Of a stretch of 64,000 nt of DNA, positions 8,707-17,446 are shown piece after piece (position 1 is the stretch's first letter; every line of letters starts with the position of its first letter). Source of the DNA: Aldehydirespirator sp965261105. GTDB lineage: Bacteria; Actinomycetota; Acidimicrobiia; Acidimicrobiales; Aldehydirespiratoraceae. The notes beneath the pieces are model-generated. The model saw only the letters and a list, made by a program, of their open reading frames with translations, had not been told where the DNA came from and did not search any database. Location: positions 4,092,001 to 4,156,000 of the forward strand of contig CBDHCM010000006.1 of the NCBI GenBank assembly GCA_965261105.1, in the 5' to 3' direction. The position numbers were made by a program, and so were the translations under genes.

Positions 8707-8935
8707 GTGTTCTCTCTTCAGGGTCGAACGGCGCTGTTGACCGGCGGCGCGGGCGGTCTCGGACGGGCCGTCGCGGCAGCTCTGGCGGAGCAGGGCGCCT
8801 CGGTGGCCATCGCCGACCTGCGCCCGGACGTCGCCGAGGGTTTGGCTCGGGATCTGGCCCAACAGCACCCGGAGCAGGCCTTCGCGGGGCTGGGCATGGA
8901 CGTCACTGACGAGGCCGGCGTCATCTCCGGCGTGC
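8707..8935 (+). pseudogene. Short-chain dehydrogenase, truncated by deletion
   Basis: The N-terminal third of a classical SDR. GTG at 8707 has a strong AGGAGG site. The protein has the NAD(P)-binding TGGAGGLGRAVAAAL and reaches GLGMDVTDEAGV, about 77 residues. The rest (NNAG, YxxxK) is absent. The frame then runs into arginine-rich nonsense up to a stop at 9066, because the DNA switches at about 8930 to the middle of a binding-protein gene. It was probably the first gene of the operon. Confidence 0.8.
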
Positions 8936-10144
8936 GGCGACGATTCGACGGAAACCGTCACGGCGGACACCGGCGCGGCGGACACCGGCGCTCTCACTGC
9001 CGCTCTCGATCAGGCGAGAGCGGACGCGGACGCGGCCCGGGCCGAGGCCGACGCCGCCCAAGCTGACGCCAACGCCGCCGCCGCTGATGTTGAAGCGGCT
9101 CTCGCCGCGGCCGCGGATGCAGAGGCAGCCCTCGAGGCTGCGATGGCTGAGGCCGCAGAACCGATGGAAGAGGCCGCGCCGGAGCTGTCCGGGAAGCTGG
9201 TGTGGTGGTCGGACTGGACCATCGAGCAGACCGAGGCGTTCATCGACGCCTTCAACGAAGTCCACCCCGGCATCCAGGTGGAGTACACCCGCTCCGACGA
9301 TTCCGAGATGTTCGACCGCTTCATGACCGAGTCCGAGGCCGGCACCATCGACGCCGACATCGCGATCATCGGCTGGGACGGCTTCTCCCGCATCTGGGAG
9401 AGCCTGGGCTATCTTCACGCCTTCGACTCTCCCAACAAGGGCAACATCCCGTCTGACCTGAGGGCCGCGTCCGGCGCCTGGTACACCTACGGGACCCTCC
9501 TCGAGGGCATGTGCTACAACACCGAGCGGATCGAGGAGCTCGGTCTCGACCCGCTGGAGACCTGGGGCGATCTCGCCGACCGGCAGTACCAGGACGAGAT
9601 CACCATGCAGGACATCCTCAAGGTGGGCAGCGGTGCCCACGACATGATGATCGAGACCCGGGTGATGTGGGACGAGAACACCTGGGAGGAGTTCTGGGCG
9701 GGCTACGGCGCCAACAACGTGGTGTTCCAGCCCGACTACACCCAGGCCCAGCAGCAGCTGATTCAGGGCAACTTCGCGGTGCTCGGACTGTGCTATCTCG
9801 ACTTCGTGCAGCCCTCCATCGACCAGGGCGCCCCGGTCGTGTGGGTCGCGCCGGAGTTCGTGATCACGGTGGGCTTCACCGTGAACATCCCGACCGACGC
9901 CGCCAACGTCGAGAACGCCGAGGCCTTCGTCAACTACATCATCAGCGAGGAGGGTCAGGGTGCGGTGGCCAACATTGTCGGACAGGTGCCGGCCTGGCCC
10001 GACGCCCCGTATCCCGAGGCGGCCCTGGCCGCCGCGGGCAAGCCGACGATCCTGGCTCTGGGCACGCCCAAGGCCGAGGCCGAGTACAACAACAATGCCG
10101 AGTGGTACGTCGAGCGCGCCAAGGAATGGTTCGACCTGAGGTGA
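8933..10144 (+). pseudogene. ABC transporter substrate-binding lipoprotein, signal peptide lost
   Basis: Extracellular solute-binding protein. The open frame starts at what looks like the mature lipoprotein terminus, ACGDDST at about 8930-8950, followed by a long Ala/Asp-rich helical spacer and then the binding domain (KLVWWSDWTIEQTEAF, ADIAIIGWDGFSR, GMCYNTERIEELGL, VNYIISEEGQGAVANI). The start codon and signal peptide are missing because a deletion joined it, out of frame, to the SDR. An internal ATG at 9143 could give a cytoplasmic protein without export. The fold is the spermidine/iron/thiamine-like binding class. The stop overlaps the ATPase start (GTGA). Confidence 0.8.
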
Positions 10145-11232
10145 CATCACCGGTGGAGGACCAGCTCGCTCTGCGGGCCGACGGCCTCCACAAGACCTTC
10201 GGCGCGGTCACCGCGCTGTCGGGTGTCAGCTTCTCGATCCGCACAGGAGAGTTCGTAACCCTCCTGGGGCCGAGCGGCTGCGGCAAATCGACAATCCTGC
10301 GGATCCTCGCAGGGATCGAGACGCCGACCCGGGGCGCGGTGGCCATCGGCGGCGAGACAGTCAACGACACCGAGCGCCGGATCCTGGTCCCGCCCGAGCG
10401 GCGCGACCTCAGCATGGTGTTCCAGTCCTACGCGGTGTGGCCCCACATGACCGTGGCCGCCAACGTCGCCTTCCCGCTGCGCTACCGCGGGGTTCCCCGA
10501 AGCGAGCGCCGTGGGAGGGTCACCGAGGCCTTGCGGGCCGTTCGCATGGAGGAGTACGTCGAACGCTACCCGCACCAACTCTCGGGCGGTCAGCAGCAGC
10601 GGGTGGCGGTGGCCCGCTCGATCGTGGGCCACCCGGCGCTGCTGCTGCTCGACGAGCCCCTGTCCAACCTCGACGCCCGGCTGCGCGAGGACATGCGGGT
10701 CGAGCTGAAGCGACTCCACCTGGAGTTGGGGCTGACCATGCTGTACGTGACCCACGACCAGTCCGAGGCGCTGGCCATGTCGGATCGGATCCTGGTGATG
10801 GATCACGGGCTGGTGCTGCAGGAGGGCGCCCCCGAGGAGGTCTACCGATCGCCGGAATCGCTCACGGTGGCGCGCTTTCTGGGTGTGAAGAACATCGTCG
10901 CCGGGCGGGTGTCCGGCGCCGCCGCCGTCGAGGCTCTGGGCGGAACCCTCCCCGCCACCCTCGCCGAGCCGATGGCGCCGGGCACCAACGTGGCGGTGGC
11001 GATCCGCCCCGACGGATTCACCCTGGCCGAGGTGGGATCGTCGCGGCCCAGCGTCTCCGGCGAGATCCGGCTGGCCCAGTTCCTCGGCGGGTCCTACGAG
11101 CATGAGATCGACGTTGGCGGCACCATGGTGATAGCGCAGTCGTCGCAGCGTCTCGGCGATCGGGGCGCCACTGTCGCGCTGTCGGTCGACCCGGACGCGG
11201 TGATGGCCTTCCCGGCCGACGAATCCGCCTAG
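10141..11232 (+). CDS. ABC transporter ATP-binding protein
   Basis: 363-residue ATPase of the Fe3+/polyamine/thiamine importer class (PotA/FbpC-like). It shows Walker A GPSGCGKST, Q-loop VFQSYAVWPHMT, signature LSGGQQQR, Walker B LLLLDEP and H-loop VTHDQSEAL, then a C-terminal TOBE-like regulatory domain from about residue 250. The start is GTG at 10141, overlapping the stop of the binding-protein gene. Its permease lies more than 600 bases downstream, beyond a 43-bp repeat array, which is unusual spacing for such an operon. Confidence 0.95.
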   Translation: MTSPVEDQLALRADGLHKTFGAVTALSGVSFSIRTGEFVTLLGPSGCGKSTILRILAGIETPTRGAVAIGGETVNDTERRILVPPERRDLSMVFQSYAVWPHMTVAANVAFPLRYRGVPRSERRGRVTEALRAVRMEEYVERYPHQLSGGQQQRVAVARSIVGHPALLLLDEPLSNLDARLREDMRVELKRLHLELGLTMLYVTHDQSEALAMSDRILVMDHGLVLQEGAPEEVYRSPESLTVARFLGVKNIVAGRVSGAAAVEALGGTLPATLAEPMAPGTNVAVAIRPDGFTLAEVGSSRPSVSGEIRLAQFLGGSYEHEIDVGGTMVIAQSSQRLGDRGATVALSVDPDAVMAFPADESA

Positions 11233-11297
11233 AGGCCCAGCGAACAGGTGCGAATCACCGTGCGATCTTGCAAGACGCTGAGCGATGCCCCGGGGTC

Positions 11298-11810
11298 CGA
11301 GCGGCCCGTGAGCGAAGCGAACAAGAGCGGGAAACGCGCCCGAGCGGCCCGTGAGCGAAGCGAACAAGAGCGGGAAACGCGCCCGAGCGGCCCGTGAGCG
11401 AAGCGAACAAGAGCGGGAAACGCGCCCGAGCGGCCCGTGAGCGAAGCGAACAAGAGCGGGAAACGCGCCCGAGCGGCCCGTGAGCGAAGCGAACAAGAGC
11501 GGGAAACGCGCCCGAGCGGCCCGTGAGCGAAGCGAACAAGAGCGGGAAACGCGCCCGAGCGGCCCGTGAGCGAAGCGAACAAGAGCGGGAAACGCGCCCG
11601 AGCGGCCCGTGAGCGAAGCGAACAAGAGCGGGAAACGCGCCCGAGCGGCCCGTGAGCGAAGCGAACAAGAGCGGGAAACGCGCCCGAGCGGCCCGTGAGC
11701 GAAGCGAACAAGAGCGGGAAACGCGCCCGAGCGGCCCGTGAGCGAAGCGAACAAGAGCGGGAAACGCGCCCGAGCGGCCCGTGAGCGAAGCGAACAAGAG
11801 CGGGAAACAC
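11298..11810. repeat. 43-bp tandem repeat array, 12 units
   Basis: Twelve head-to-tail units start every 43 bases from 11298 (11298, 11341, 11384 ... 11771), beginning cgagcggcccgtgagcgaag. The units are almost identical; the last loses identity after about 40 bases. No spacers separate them, so it is not CRISPR. A left block at 11233-11250 matches the single copies at 4052 and 27634. Because 43 is not a multiple of 3, all three minus frames stay open and give false long proteins. The array fills the gap between the ATPase and permease genes. Confidence 0.95.
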
Positions 11811-11856
11811 AACATCGCGCTGCGACCCGCTCGCAACCCATTGGCGCTCGCTCGTA

Positions 11857-13638
11857 ATGACCGATGCTGCCGCCGAGGCTGCCGCTCCAACAGAAGACCA
11901 ACTGTCTGGCGCGCCCCCCGCCGGCAGATCGCTGTGGACCGTGGCGCGACAGAGGGTGCTCTCCTTCCCCTTCGCGCTGCGCGTCGTGCTGAGCCTGGTG
12001 GTATTCACCCTGGTGGTGCTGCCCTTCTACCGGCTGATCCTGGGATCGTTCCAGGAGGGCGGCCCGCCCGAGCAGGGACCGCTGACCCTGGAGAACTACC
12101 GGGCCACGTTCGAGAAGTCGAGCGACATCATCGGCAACACCCTGCAATTCGCCGTGGGCCAGACACTGGTGCCATTGGTGATCGGCGTGCTCCTGGCCTG
12201 GGTGGTCACCCGCACCGACGTCCCGTGGCGGGGTTTGTGGGAGTTCTCCACCCTGGGCCTGTACTTCATCCCGCTGCTGGCCGCGGCCACGGCCTGGAGC
12301 ATCCTGCTCGGCGGTCGCAACGGGATGATCAACGCCACGATCCGCGCTGTCACCCCGTGGGACGGCTTCGACGTGAACTCCATGTCGGGGATGATCTTCG
12401 TGCAGTCGCTGTACCTGGTTCCGCTGGTGTTCCTGATCGTGGCGGCCAGCATGCGCAACGTGTCGCCCGACTACGAGCACGCGGCCCGCATCAACGGGGC
12501 GTCGCCGCTGTCGGTGTTCTTCCGGGTGACGCTGGGCGTTTCCCGCCCGGCCCTGCTGTCGGCGGCGGTGCTGTGCTTCATCATCGGTCTCGGCTCGATG
12601 GAGATCCCCCTGCTGTTCGGGTTCCCGGCCAAAGAGCACGTCTTCACCACCGACATCTACCACTACCTGCGGGTGCGGATGCCCCGCGAGCACGGCCGAG
12701 CCTCGGCCACGGGGGTGGTGTTGCTGGCTGCGTCGATGGTGGTGCTGGTGCTGTACTTGCGCTCGATCCGCCACAGCGAACGCTACGTGACCGTCAGCGG
12801 AAAGGGCAGCCAGGAGACCCCGACGCGGCTGGGCCGCTGGCGCTGGGTGGTGTTCGCGGCGTGCTGCGGGTTCTTCTTCGTCACGATGGTGCTGCCGTTC
12901 ATCGCGGTGGTGGTGGGCTCGCTGCTGCCCTACATCGGCCGCCCCGACACCGAACTGCTGGCCCGGTCGTCGCTGGACAACTACCGCGATCTCAGCGACA
13001 ACCCGATCCTGTGGCGCTCGCTCAAGAACAGCCTCACCCTCTCGTTGGGCGCGGGCGCGTTCGTGATGGTCTTCGGCGCGCTGATCGCCTACAGCGTGGT
13101 GCGGTTCCGCAGCCGCTGGAGCCGCACGATCGACTACGGCTCGAGCCTGCCCCTGATGATCCCCGGGGTGGTGATGGCCACCTCGCTGCTCTACACCTAC
13201 ATCACCCTGAGCCTGCCGGGAGGCATCGAGATCTACGGCACGCTGTGGATCATGGCCATGGCCTACGTGGTGTACTTCTTACCCGTGGCCGTGCGCCAGA
13301 TGACGGGCCCCGTGGTTCAGCTGTCGGTGGACCTCGAGCACGCCAGCCGCATCTCGGGCGCGGGCAGCCTGGCCACCATGGGCCGCGTCGTGCTGCCCAT
13401 TCTGCGCCCGGCCCTGCTTGGGGGCTTGATCCTGGCCTTCATCACCTTCATGCGGGAGTTCACCCTGTCGGTGCTGCTGTTCCGCTCGGGCACCGAGGTG
13501 ATCTCCACGGTGATGTACAGCTTCTACTCCAACGGCCGGCTGCCGTTCGTGGCCGCCATCTCGGTGGGCCTCTGGGTCGCCGGCATGCTCCTGATGGTGA
13601 TCCTGCGCTTCGTCCTCAAAGCCCGCATCACGTTCTAG
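11857..13638 (+). CDS. ABC transporter permease, two fused permease domains
   Basis: 593-residue inner-membrane permease of the FbpB/ThiP type, with two BPD-transporter domains in one chain. The first membrane segment is near residues 35-55 (VVLSLVVFTLVVLPFYRLIL). EAA-like loops read YEHAARINGASPLSVFFRV in the first half and LEHASRISGAGSLATMGRV in the second, the contact sites for the ATPase. ATG at 11857 follows the repeat array by 46 bases. It would work with the ATPase at 10141 and the damaged binding protein. The substrate is unknown; iron, thiamine or a small organic cation are usual for the class. Confidence 0.94.
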   Translation: MTDAAAEAAAPTEDQLSGAPPAGRSLWTVARQRVLSFPFALRVVLSLVVFTLVVLPFYRLILGSFQEGGPPEQGPLTLENYRATFEKSSDIIGNTLQFAVGQTLVPLVIGVLLAWVVTRTDVPWRGLWEFSTLGLYFIPLLAAATAWSILLGGRNGMINATIRAVTPWDGFDVNSMSGMIFVQSLYLVPLVFLIVAASMRNVSPDYEHAARINGASPLSVFFRVTLGVSRPALLSAAVLCFIIGLGSMEIPLLFGFPAKEHVFTTDIYHYLRVRMPREHGRASATGVVLLAASMVVLVLYLRSIRHSERYVTVSGKGSQETPTRLGRWRWVVFAACCGFFFVTMVLPFIAVVVGSLLPYIGRPDTELLARSSLDNYRDLSDNPILWRSLKNSLTLSLGAGAFVMVFGALIAYSVVRFRSRWSRTIDYGSSLPLMIPGVVMATSLLYTYITLSLPGGIEIYGTLWIMAMAYVVYFLPVAVRQMTGPVVQLSVDLEHASRISGAGSLATMGRVVLPILRPALLGGLILAFITFMREFTLSVLLFRSGTEVISTVMYSFYSNGRLPFVAAISVGLWVAGMLLMVILRFVLKARITF

Positions 13639-13847
13639 GCGTGCTCCCGACGAGCCATGGAGGAGAACACTCCGGCAGCCACGACCGAATGACCGTCCGA
13701 CTTGTAGCGCGAACGGCGTCCAATCTGTAGCACAGCGTCCGCGGAATCGTCGGGCTGCGCCACACATCGGGCTTGCGGATTGCGATCTCTCAGACGCGGC
13801 AGAGTTCGGGCATCCGCTAGGGCGTTGGCGGCCTAAGATTGTTGGCG

Positions 13848-14069
13848 ATGGACCTGACGACAATGATTGAGGCACATCCAGGCGTGCGTGGCGGCAAGCC
13901 GTGCTTCGCCGGCACGCGGATCACGGTCTACGACGTGCTCGACTATCTCGCGTCGGGGATGACGTCCTCGGAGATCGTCGGCGACTTCCCCGAACTCACC
14001 GAGCAGCACGTGCGGGCTGCGATCGGGTTCGCCGCGATGCGTGAGCGTCGCCTCGCAGCCCCCGTGTGA
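13848..14069 (+). CDS. DUF433 antitoxin-like protein
   Basis: 73-residue DUF433 protein, a helix-turn-helix family often paired with PIN-like proteins as the presumed antitoxin. The signature GKPCFAGTRITVYDVLDYLASG is clear, followed by EIVGDFPELTEQHVRAAI. ATG at 13848 is preferred; TTG codons at 13839 and 13842 are also in frame. The stop overlaps the start of the next gene, so the pair is coupled. The 209 bases before it, from the permease stop, hold no gene I can support. Confidence 0.88.
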   Translation: MDLTTMIEAHPGVRGGKPCFAGTRITVYDVLDYLASGMTSSEIVGDFPELTEQHVRAAIGFAAMRERRLAAPV

Positions 14070-14413
14070 GGCTTCTGTTCGACCAGAACCTGTCACGCCG
14101 ACTGGTGGCAATGCTTGCTGTCGAGTACCCGGGCAGTCGCCATGTCGCGGACCTCAGCCTTGACACTGCGACAGATCGCGCCATCTGGGACTACGCAGGC
14201 GAGCACGGATTCGTGATCGTCTCGAAGGACTCCGACTTCCGGCAGCTCGCATTCCTGTTGGGACCGGCTCCAAAGGCGATCTGGATCAGGGCAGGGAACG
14301 TCTCGACCCGCGACATGCTTGGCGTGCTCCGGGAACACCGCCAGATCGTCGCAGACTTCGTAGGCACCGCCGAGGAAGCACTGCTCGTGCTGCAGGCGCC
14401 GGTCGCGGGTTAG
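14066..14413 (+). CDS. DUF5615 PIN-like protein (putative toxin)
   Basis: 115 residues of the DUF5615/Mut7-C-like PIN-fold family. It has an N-terminal acidic residue in RLLFDQNLSRRL, then IWDYAGEHGFVIVSKDSDF, which supplies further acidic residues of a PIN-type metal site, and IWIRAGNVSTRDM. GTG at 14066 overlaps the TGA of the DUF433 gene. The pair resembles a toxin-antitoxin module; an RNase activity is inferred from fold, not shown for this family in general. It ends tail-to-tail with the MmgE/PrpD gene, overlapping by 4 bases. Confidence 0.87.
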   Translation: MRLLFDQNLSRRLVAMLAVEYPGSRHVADLSLDTATDRAIWDYAGEHGFVIVSKDSDFRQLAFLLGPAPKAIWIRAGNVSTRDMLGVLREHRQIVADFVGTAEEALLVLQAPVAG

Positions 14414-15789
14414 GCGAGGCTGTCTAGGAGGGCCTTCCAGGAGCCGGGGGCGCCGATCGACAGGGCGTGCTCAGCGATGGCGGCCCTGGCTTCAGCGCTG
14501 TAGGTGGCTGAGGCGAGGTCGTCGAACTTCTCGCGGCATTCCTCGCCGGTGAAGGGGTTGCCGGGGTCGCCCTTGGGGTCGTCCACCCACTGGGAGTGGA
14601 TGTCCCCGCTTCGAGTGGTGACCCGGGCCCAGGCCCGCCACTTGTCCGGAAAGGCGCGGTCGATCTCGGGATCGACCTCGTAGCGGACACGGTCCATCAG
14701 AGCCGGCGCCGCCGGGTCATCGAGCCTGGTCTCGTCGTACTCGGAGAGCCCGGCCCGACCCCACAGCAGTGCCGCGGCCGCACCGAAGGGCAGGCTGAAC
14801 TGGGCGTCCACCACCGAGGCCGGCCGGCGCTTGGACGCCGCGGGCTCGGCCACGATGTCGACCGCCACCGACGGGATCCCGATCACCACCGACTCGACGT
14901 CATCTGCGTGCACGCCATGGGCGGAACGGATGGCCAGCAGGGCGTCGATCGCGCCCTGGTTGTAGCGGCAGCAGGTGTGGCGCTTGATGCTGGTCGACAC
15001 GACCTCGAGCGGCCACTCCCCCCAGCCCTCCAGCAGCCGCTCCGGCGCCGGCGCGTCGCTGTGGGCGGCCAGGAAGCCCCGCTGTCCGCAGATGCCGTCG
15101 TCGGTGCCGACATAGCCGTCGGACGCGAGCAGCGCGGCCTCCACGCCATTGCGGGCCGCCAGCGCCGGGTGCAGGCGCTTGGTCCAGGCGCCGTCGGAGA
15201 GGAACTCCATGCTGCCCGAGGCCATCGTCGCGGCGATCCCGATCGCGGAGTTGAGCCCGTCAGCGTCGAGGCCCAGGGCGGCCGCGGCCCCGGCCGCCGC
15301 GCCCAGCGCCCCAATGGTGCCGGTGGGATGGAAGTGCCGGGCGTAGTGAGCCGCGGGATCGGCAGCCCTCCCGGCGCGGCACATCACCTCGAAGCCGATC
15401 ACCACGGCCCGCACCAGGTCCCGCTCGTCGCCGCCCGCCAGAGCGGTGGCGGCCATAGCCGCCGGGTACACCACCACCCCGGGATGGCTGGACGAGGCGT
15501 TGTGCACGTCGTCGTACTCGATCGAGTGGCCCGCCACCGCGTTGGCCATCGACGCGGGGACCGCGGCCGCGGAGGTGCCCGCGCCGATCACCGGCAGCGT
15601 CGCGCGCTCGTCGTGGGCGAAGCGGCCCACGGTGCGCCGGAACGCCGCCGCGGAGTCCGTGACCGACCCGGCCGCAGCCACGCCGAGATGGTCGAGCAGC
15701 AGGCGCCGTACCGCCTCGAGCTCGGTGTCGCCCAGCGAGTCGAACCCGATTCCGTGGACAACCTCGGCTAATTCTCTCGTGCGGCTCAT
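14410..15789 (-). CDS. MmgE/PrpD family protein
   Basis: 459-residue member of the MmgE/PrpD family (2-methylcitrate dehydratase, cis-aconitate decarboxylase, iminodisuccinate epimerase relatives). Visible elements are RRLLLDHLGVAAAGS, VAGHSIEYDDVHNASSSHPG, HFHPTGTIGALGAAAGAAAALGLD, RHTCCRYNQGAIDALL and the C-terminal ITHSQWVDDPKGDPGNP-like region. It is the last gene of the run that starts at 20998 and ends 4 bases into the convergent toxin-like gene. The reaction is probably dehydration or isomerisation of a carboxylic acid; the exact substrate is not readable. Confidence 0.92.
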   Translation of the reverse strand: MSRTRELAEVVHGIGFDSLGDTELEAVRRLLLDHLGVAAAGSVTDSAAAFRRTVGRFAHDERATLPVIGAGTSAAAVPASMANAVAGHSIEYDDVHNASSSHPGVVVYPAAMAATALAGGDERDLVRAVVIGFEVMCRAGRAADPAAHYARHFHPTGTIGALGAAAGAAAALGLDADGLNSAIGIAATMASGSMEFLSDGAWTKRLHPALAARNGVEAALLASDGYVGTDDGICGQRGFLAAHSDAPAPERLLEGWGEWPLEVVSTSIKRHTCCRYNQGAIDALLAIRSAHGVHADDVESVVIGIPSVAVDIVAEPAASKRRPASVVDAQFSLPFGAAAALLWGRAGLSEYDETRLDDPAAPALMDRVRYEVDPEIDRAFPDKWRAWARVTTRSGDIHSQWVDDPKGDPGNPFTGEECREKFDDLASATYSAEARAAIAEHALSIGAPGSWKALLDSLA

Positions 15790-15802
15790 CGTCGCCCGGT
15801 CA

Positions 15803-16963
15803 TCAGCCGCCCCGGGCCCGCCTCATCAGACCCTTGGCGATGATCGTGCGCTGGATCTCGTTGGTGCCCTCGCCGATGGCCATGAGGGGCGCGTCGCGGT
15901 AGAGGCGCTCTATCTCCATCTCGGTGGAGTAGCCGTAGCTGCCGTGGATGCGCATGGACTCCAGCGACGCCTTGATGGCCGCCTCGGAGGCGAAATACTT
16001 GGCCATGCCCGCCTCCACGTCGGCCCGCAGTCCCGAGTCGATGCGGTTCGCGGCCCAGCGGGTGAGCAGCCGGGCCGCCTCGATGTCGGTGGCCATGTCG
16101 GCCAGCTTGAGCTGGATGGCCTGGAACTCCCCGATGGGCTGCCCGAAGGCCTCGCGCTCGCAGGAGTACGCCAGCGCGGCGTCGAAGGCGGCTTGGGACA
16201 CGCCCACGGCCCGGGCCGCGATGTTGATCCGGCCGACCTCCAGGCCCGACATCACCTGCTTGAACCCGAGGCCGTCCCGGCCGCCGAGAAGGTTGTCCGC
16301 GGGCACCCTCACGTCATCCAGCACCACCTCGCACGACTCGGGGCCCTTGTAGCCGAGCTTCCCCAGGTCCCGGAGTACCTCAAAGCCCGGAGTGCCCGCC
16401 TCCACCATCAGCACGCTCATGCCCCGATGCCGGGGCTCGGCGTCAGGATCGGTCTTCACCAGCACCGGAAGCGGGTTGGCGAAGCGGGCGTTGGTGATCC
16501 AGGTCTTGGTTCCCCGGATCACATACTCATCACCGTCGCGCCAGGCCCGGGTGGAGATGCCCTGCAGGTCGCTGCCCGCGCCCGGCTCGGTCAGGGCTAT
16601 GGCGGTGCGGCGCTCTCCGGTGGCCAGCTCGGGAAGCCAGCGCTGCTTCTGCTCGGCAGTGCCGTGGCTGGTGATCATCCGGCAGCTCAGCGAGTGGCTG
16701 CCCAGGATGCCGGCGATGCCCATCCAGCCCATGGAGATCTCCTCGAACACCAGGCTCATCGACACCGTGTCGAGGTCGAGCCCGCCGTACTCGGCTCCGA
16801 CGGTGATGCCGAAGAGGCCCATCTCGGCCATCTTGGCCACTATCTCGTGGGGATATTCGCCCGACTGCTCCATGTCGCGGGCCACCGGCCTGATCTCCTC
16901 GTTGACGAACCTCCGCAGCACGTCGCGAAACATCTGCTGCTCTTCGTTCAACTCGAAGTCCAT
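15803..16963 (-). CDS. Acyl-CoA dehydrogenase
   Basis: 386-residue FAD-dependent acyl-CoA dehydrogenase that would make a 2,3-enoyl-CoA. It has the full family layout: N-terminal helices (FRDVLRRFVNEEIRPVARDM), ALTEPGAGSDLQGI and TKTWITNARFANPLPVLVKT in the beta domain, and EREAFGQPIGEFQAIQLKLADM with YRDAPLMAIGEGTNEIQRTI in the C-terminal domain. The Glu of GEGTNEIQ matches the catalytic base of short-chain enzymes. It is codirectional with, and 13 bases upstream of, the MmgE/PrpD gene. Together with the MaoC and CoA-transferase genes, it implies that the route ends in CoA thioesters. Confidence 0.96.
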   Translation of the reverse strand: MDFELNEEQQMFRDVLRRFVNEEIRPVARDMEQSGEYPHEIVAKMAEMGLFGITVGAEYGGLDLDTVSMSLVFEEISMGWMGIAGILGSHSLSCRMITSHGTAEQKQRWLPELATGERRTAIALTEPGAGSDLQGISTRAWRDGDEYVIRGTKTWITNARFANPLPVLVKTDPDAEPRHRGMSVLMVEAGTPGFEVLRDLGKLGYKGPESCEVVLDDVRVPADNLLGGRDGLGFKQVMSGLEVGRINIAARAVGVSQAAFDAALAYSCEREAFGQPIGEFQAIQLKLADMATDIEAARLLTRWAANRIDSGLRADVEAGMAKYFASEAAIKASLESMRIHGSYGYSTEMEIERLYRDAPLMAIGEGTNEIQRTIIAKGLMRRARGG

Positions 16964-17021
16964 ATCAACGCTCCCTCGGCGGCAGTTCTCCCCAACGATC
17001 GCGGCGAGCCTGGAACCGACG

Positions 17022-17420
17022 TCAGGTCGCCGCGATCACGTCGATCTCAATGAGCATGCCCTCGATGGCGAAGTTGCGCACCTCGACCATGGTGGACACC
17101 GGCAGGCGCCCGTCGGTGAAGAACTCGCTGCGCACCTCCCGCACCGGCCACTTGTGGTTGTCGATGTCAAGCAGGTACACGGTCATGTCGCAGATGTCGT
17201 CCAGGGTCGCGCCGGCCGCCTCCAGCTCCTTGGCGATGATCTGGAAGCACACCCTGGTCTGCTCGCGGATGTCGTCGGACACGATCTTGAGGTCGGGTCC
17301 GACCGCGGCCATGCCGGCCACGAATATCAGGCTCTGCGGGTTGGTGACCTTCACCACATGGCTGTAGCTGCGGTTGCTGGAGTCCCACAGGCCCTGGGGG
17401 TTGATGACTTCCTTCGGCAC
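17022..17420 (-). CDS. RidA/YjgF family protein
   Basis: 132-residue Rid-family protein. Elements: VFVAGMAAVG-type second strand (LIFVAGMAAVGPDLKI), IREQTRVCFQIIAKELEAAG, DDICDMTVYLLD, RSEFFTDGRLPVSTMVEV and the end MLIEIDVIAAT. The start GTG at 17420 sits behind AGGAGGAG; longer readings cross the preceding gene. The RLPVST segment differs from the RPARS of classical deaminating RidA. It is the second Rid protein of the island and lies 26 bases after the chimeric dehydrogenase. Confidence 0.92.
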   Translation of the reverse strand: MPKEVINPQGLWDSSNRSYSHVVKVTNPQSLIFVAGMAAVGPDLKIVSDDIREQTRVCFQIIAKELEAAGATLDDICDMTVYLLDIDNHKWPVREVRSEFFTDGRLPVSTMVEVRNFAIEGMLIEIDVIAAT

Positions 17421-17446
17421 GGCTCCTCCTGGATTGTCCGATTCGC

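Noticed and set aside
11298..11810. CRISPR array
   Set aside because: Units are contiguous, 43 bp apart, without unique spacers, and no cas gene is near. The same holds for the 37-bp array at 24314.
10147..12774. Very long minus-strand open frames, including 43-residue repeating 'proteins', across the transporter genes
   Set aside because: They exist because the 43-bp repeat lacks minus-strand stops in all frames and because the opposite strand encodes clear ABC proteins. No family resemblance or ribosome sites.
13848..14413. DUF433-DUF5615 pair as a novel defence system
   Set aside because: This pair is a common toxin-antitoxin-like module and shows nothing unusual here.
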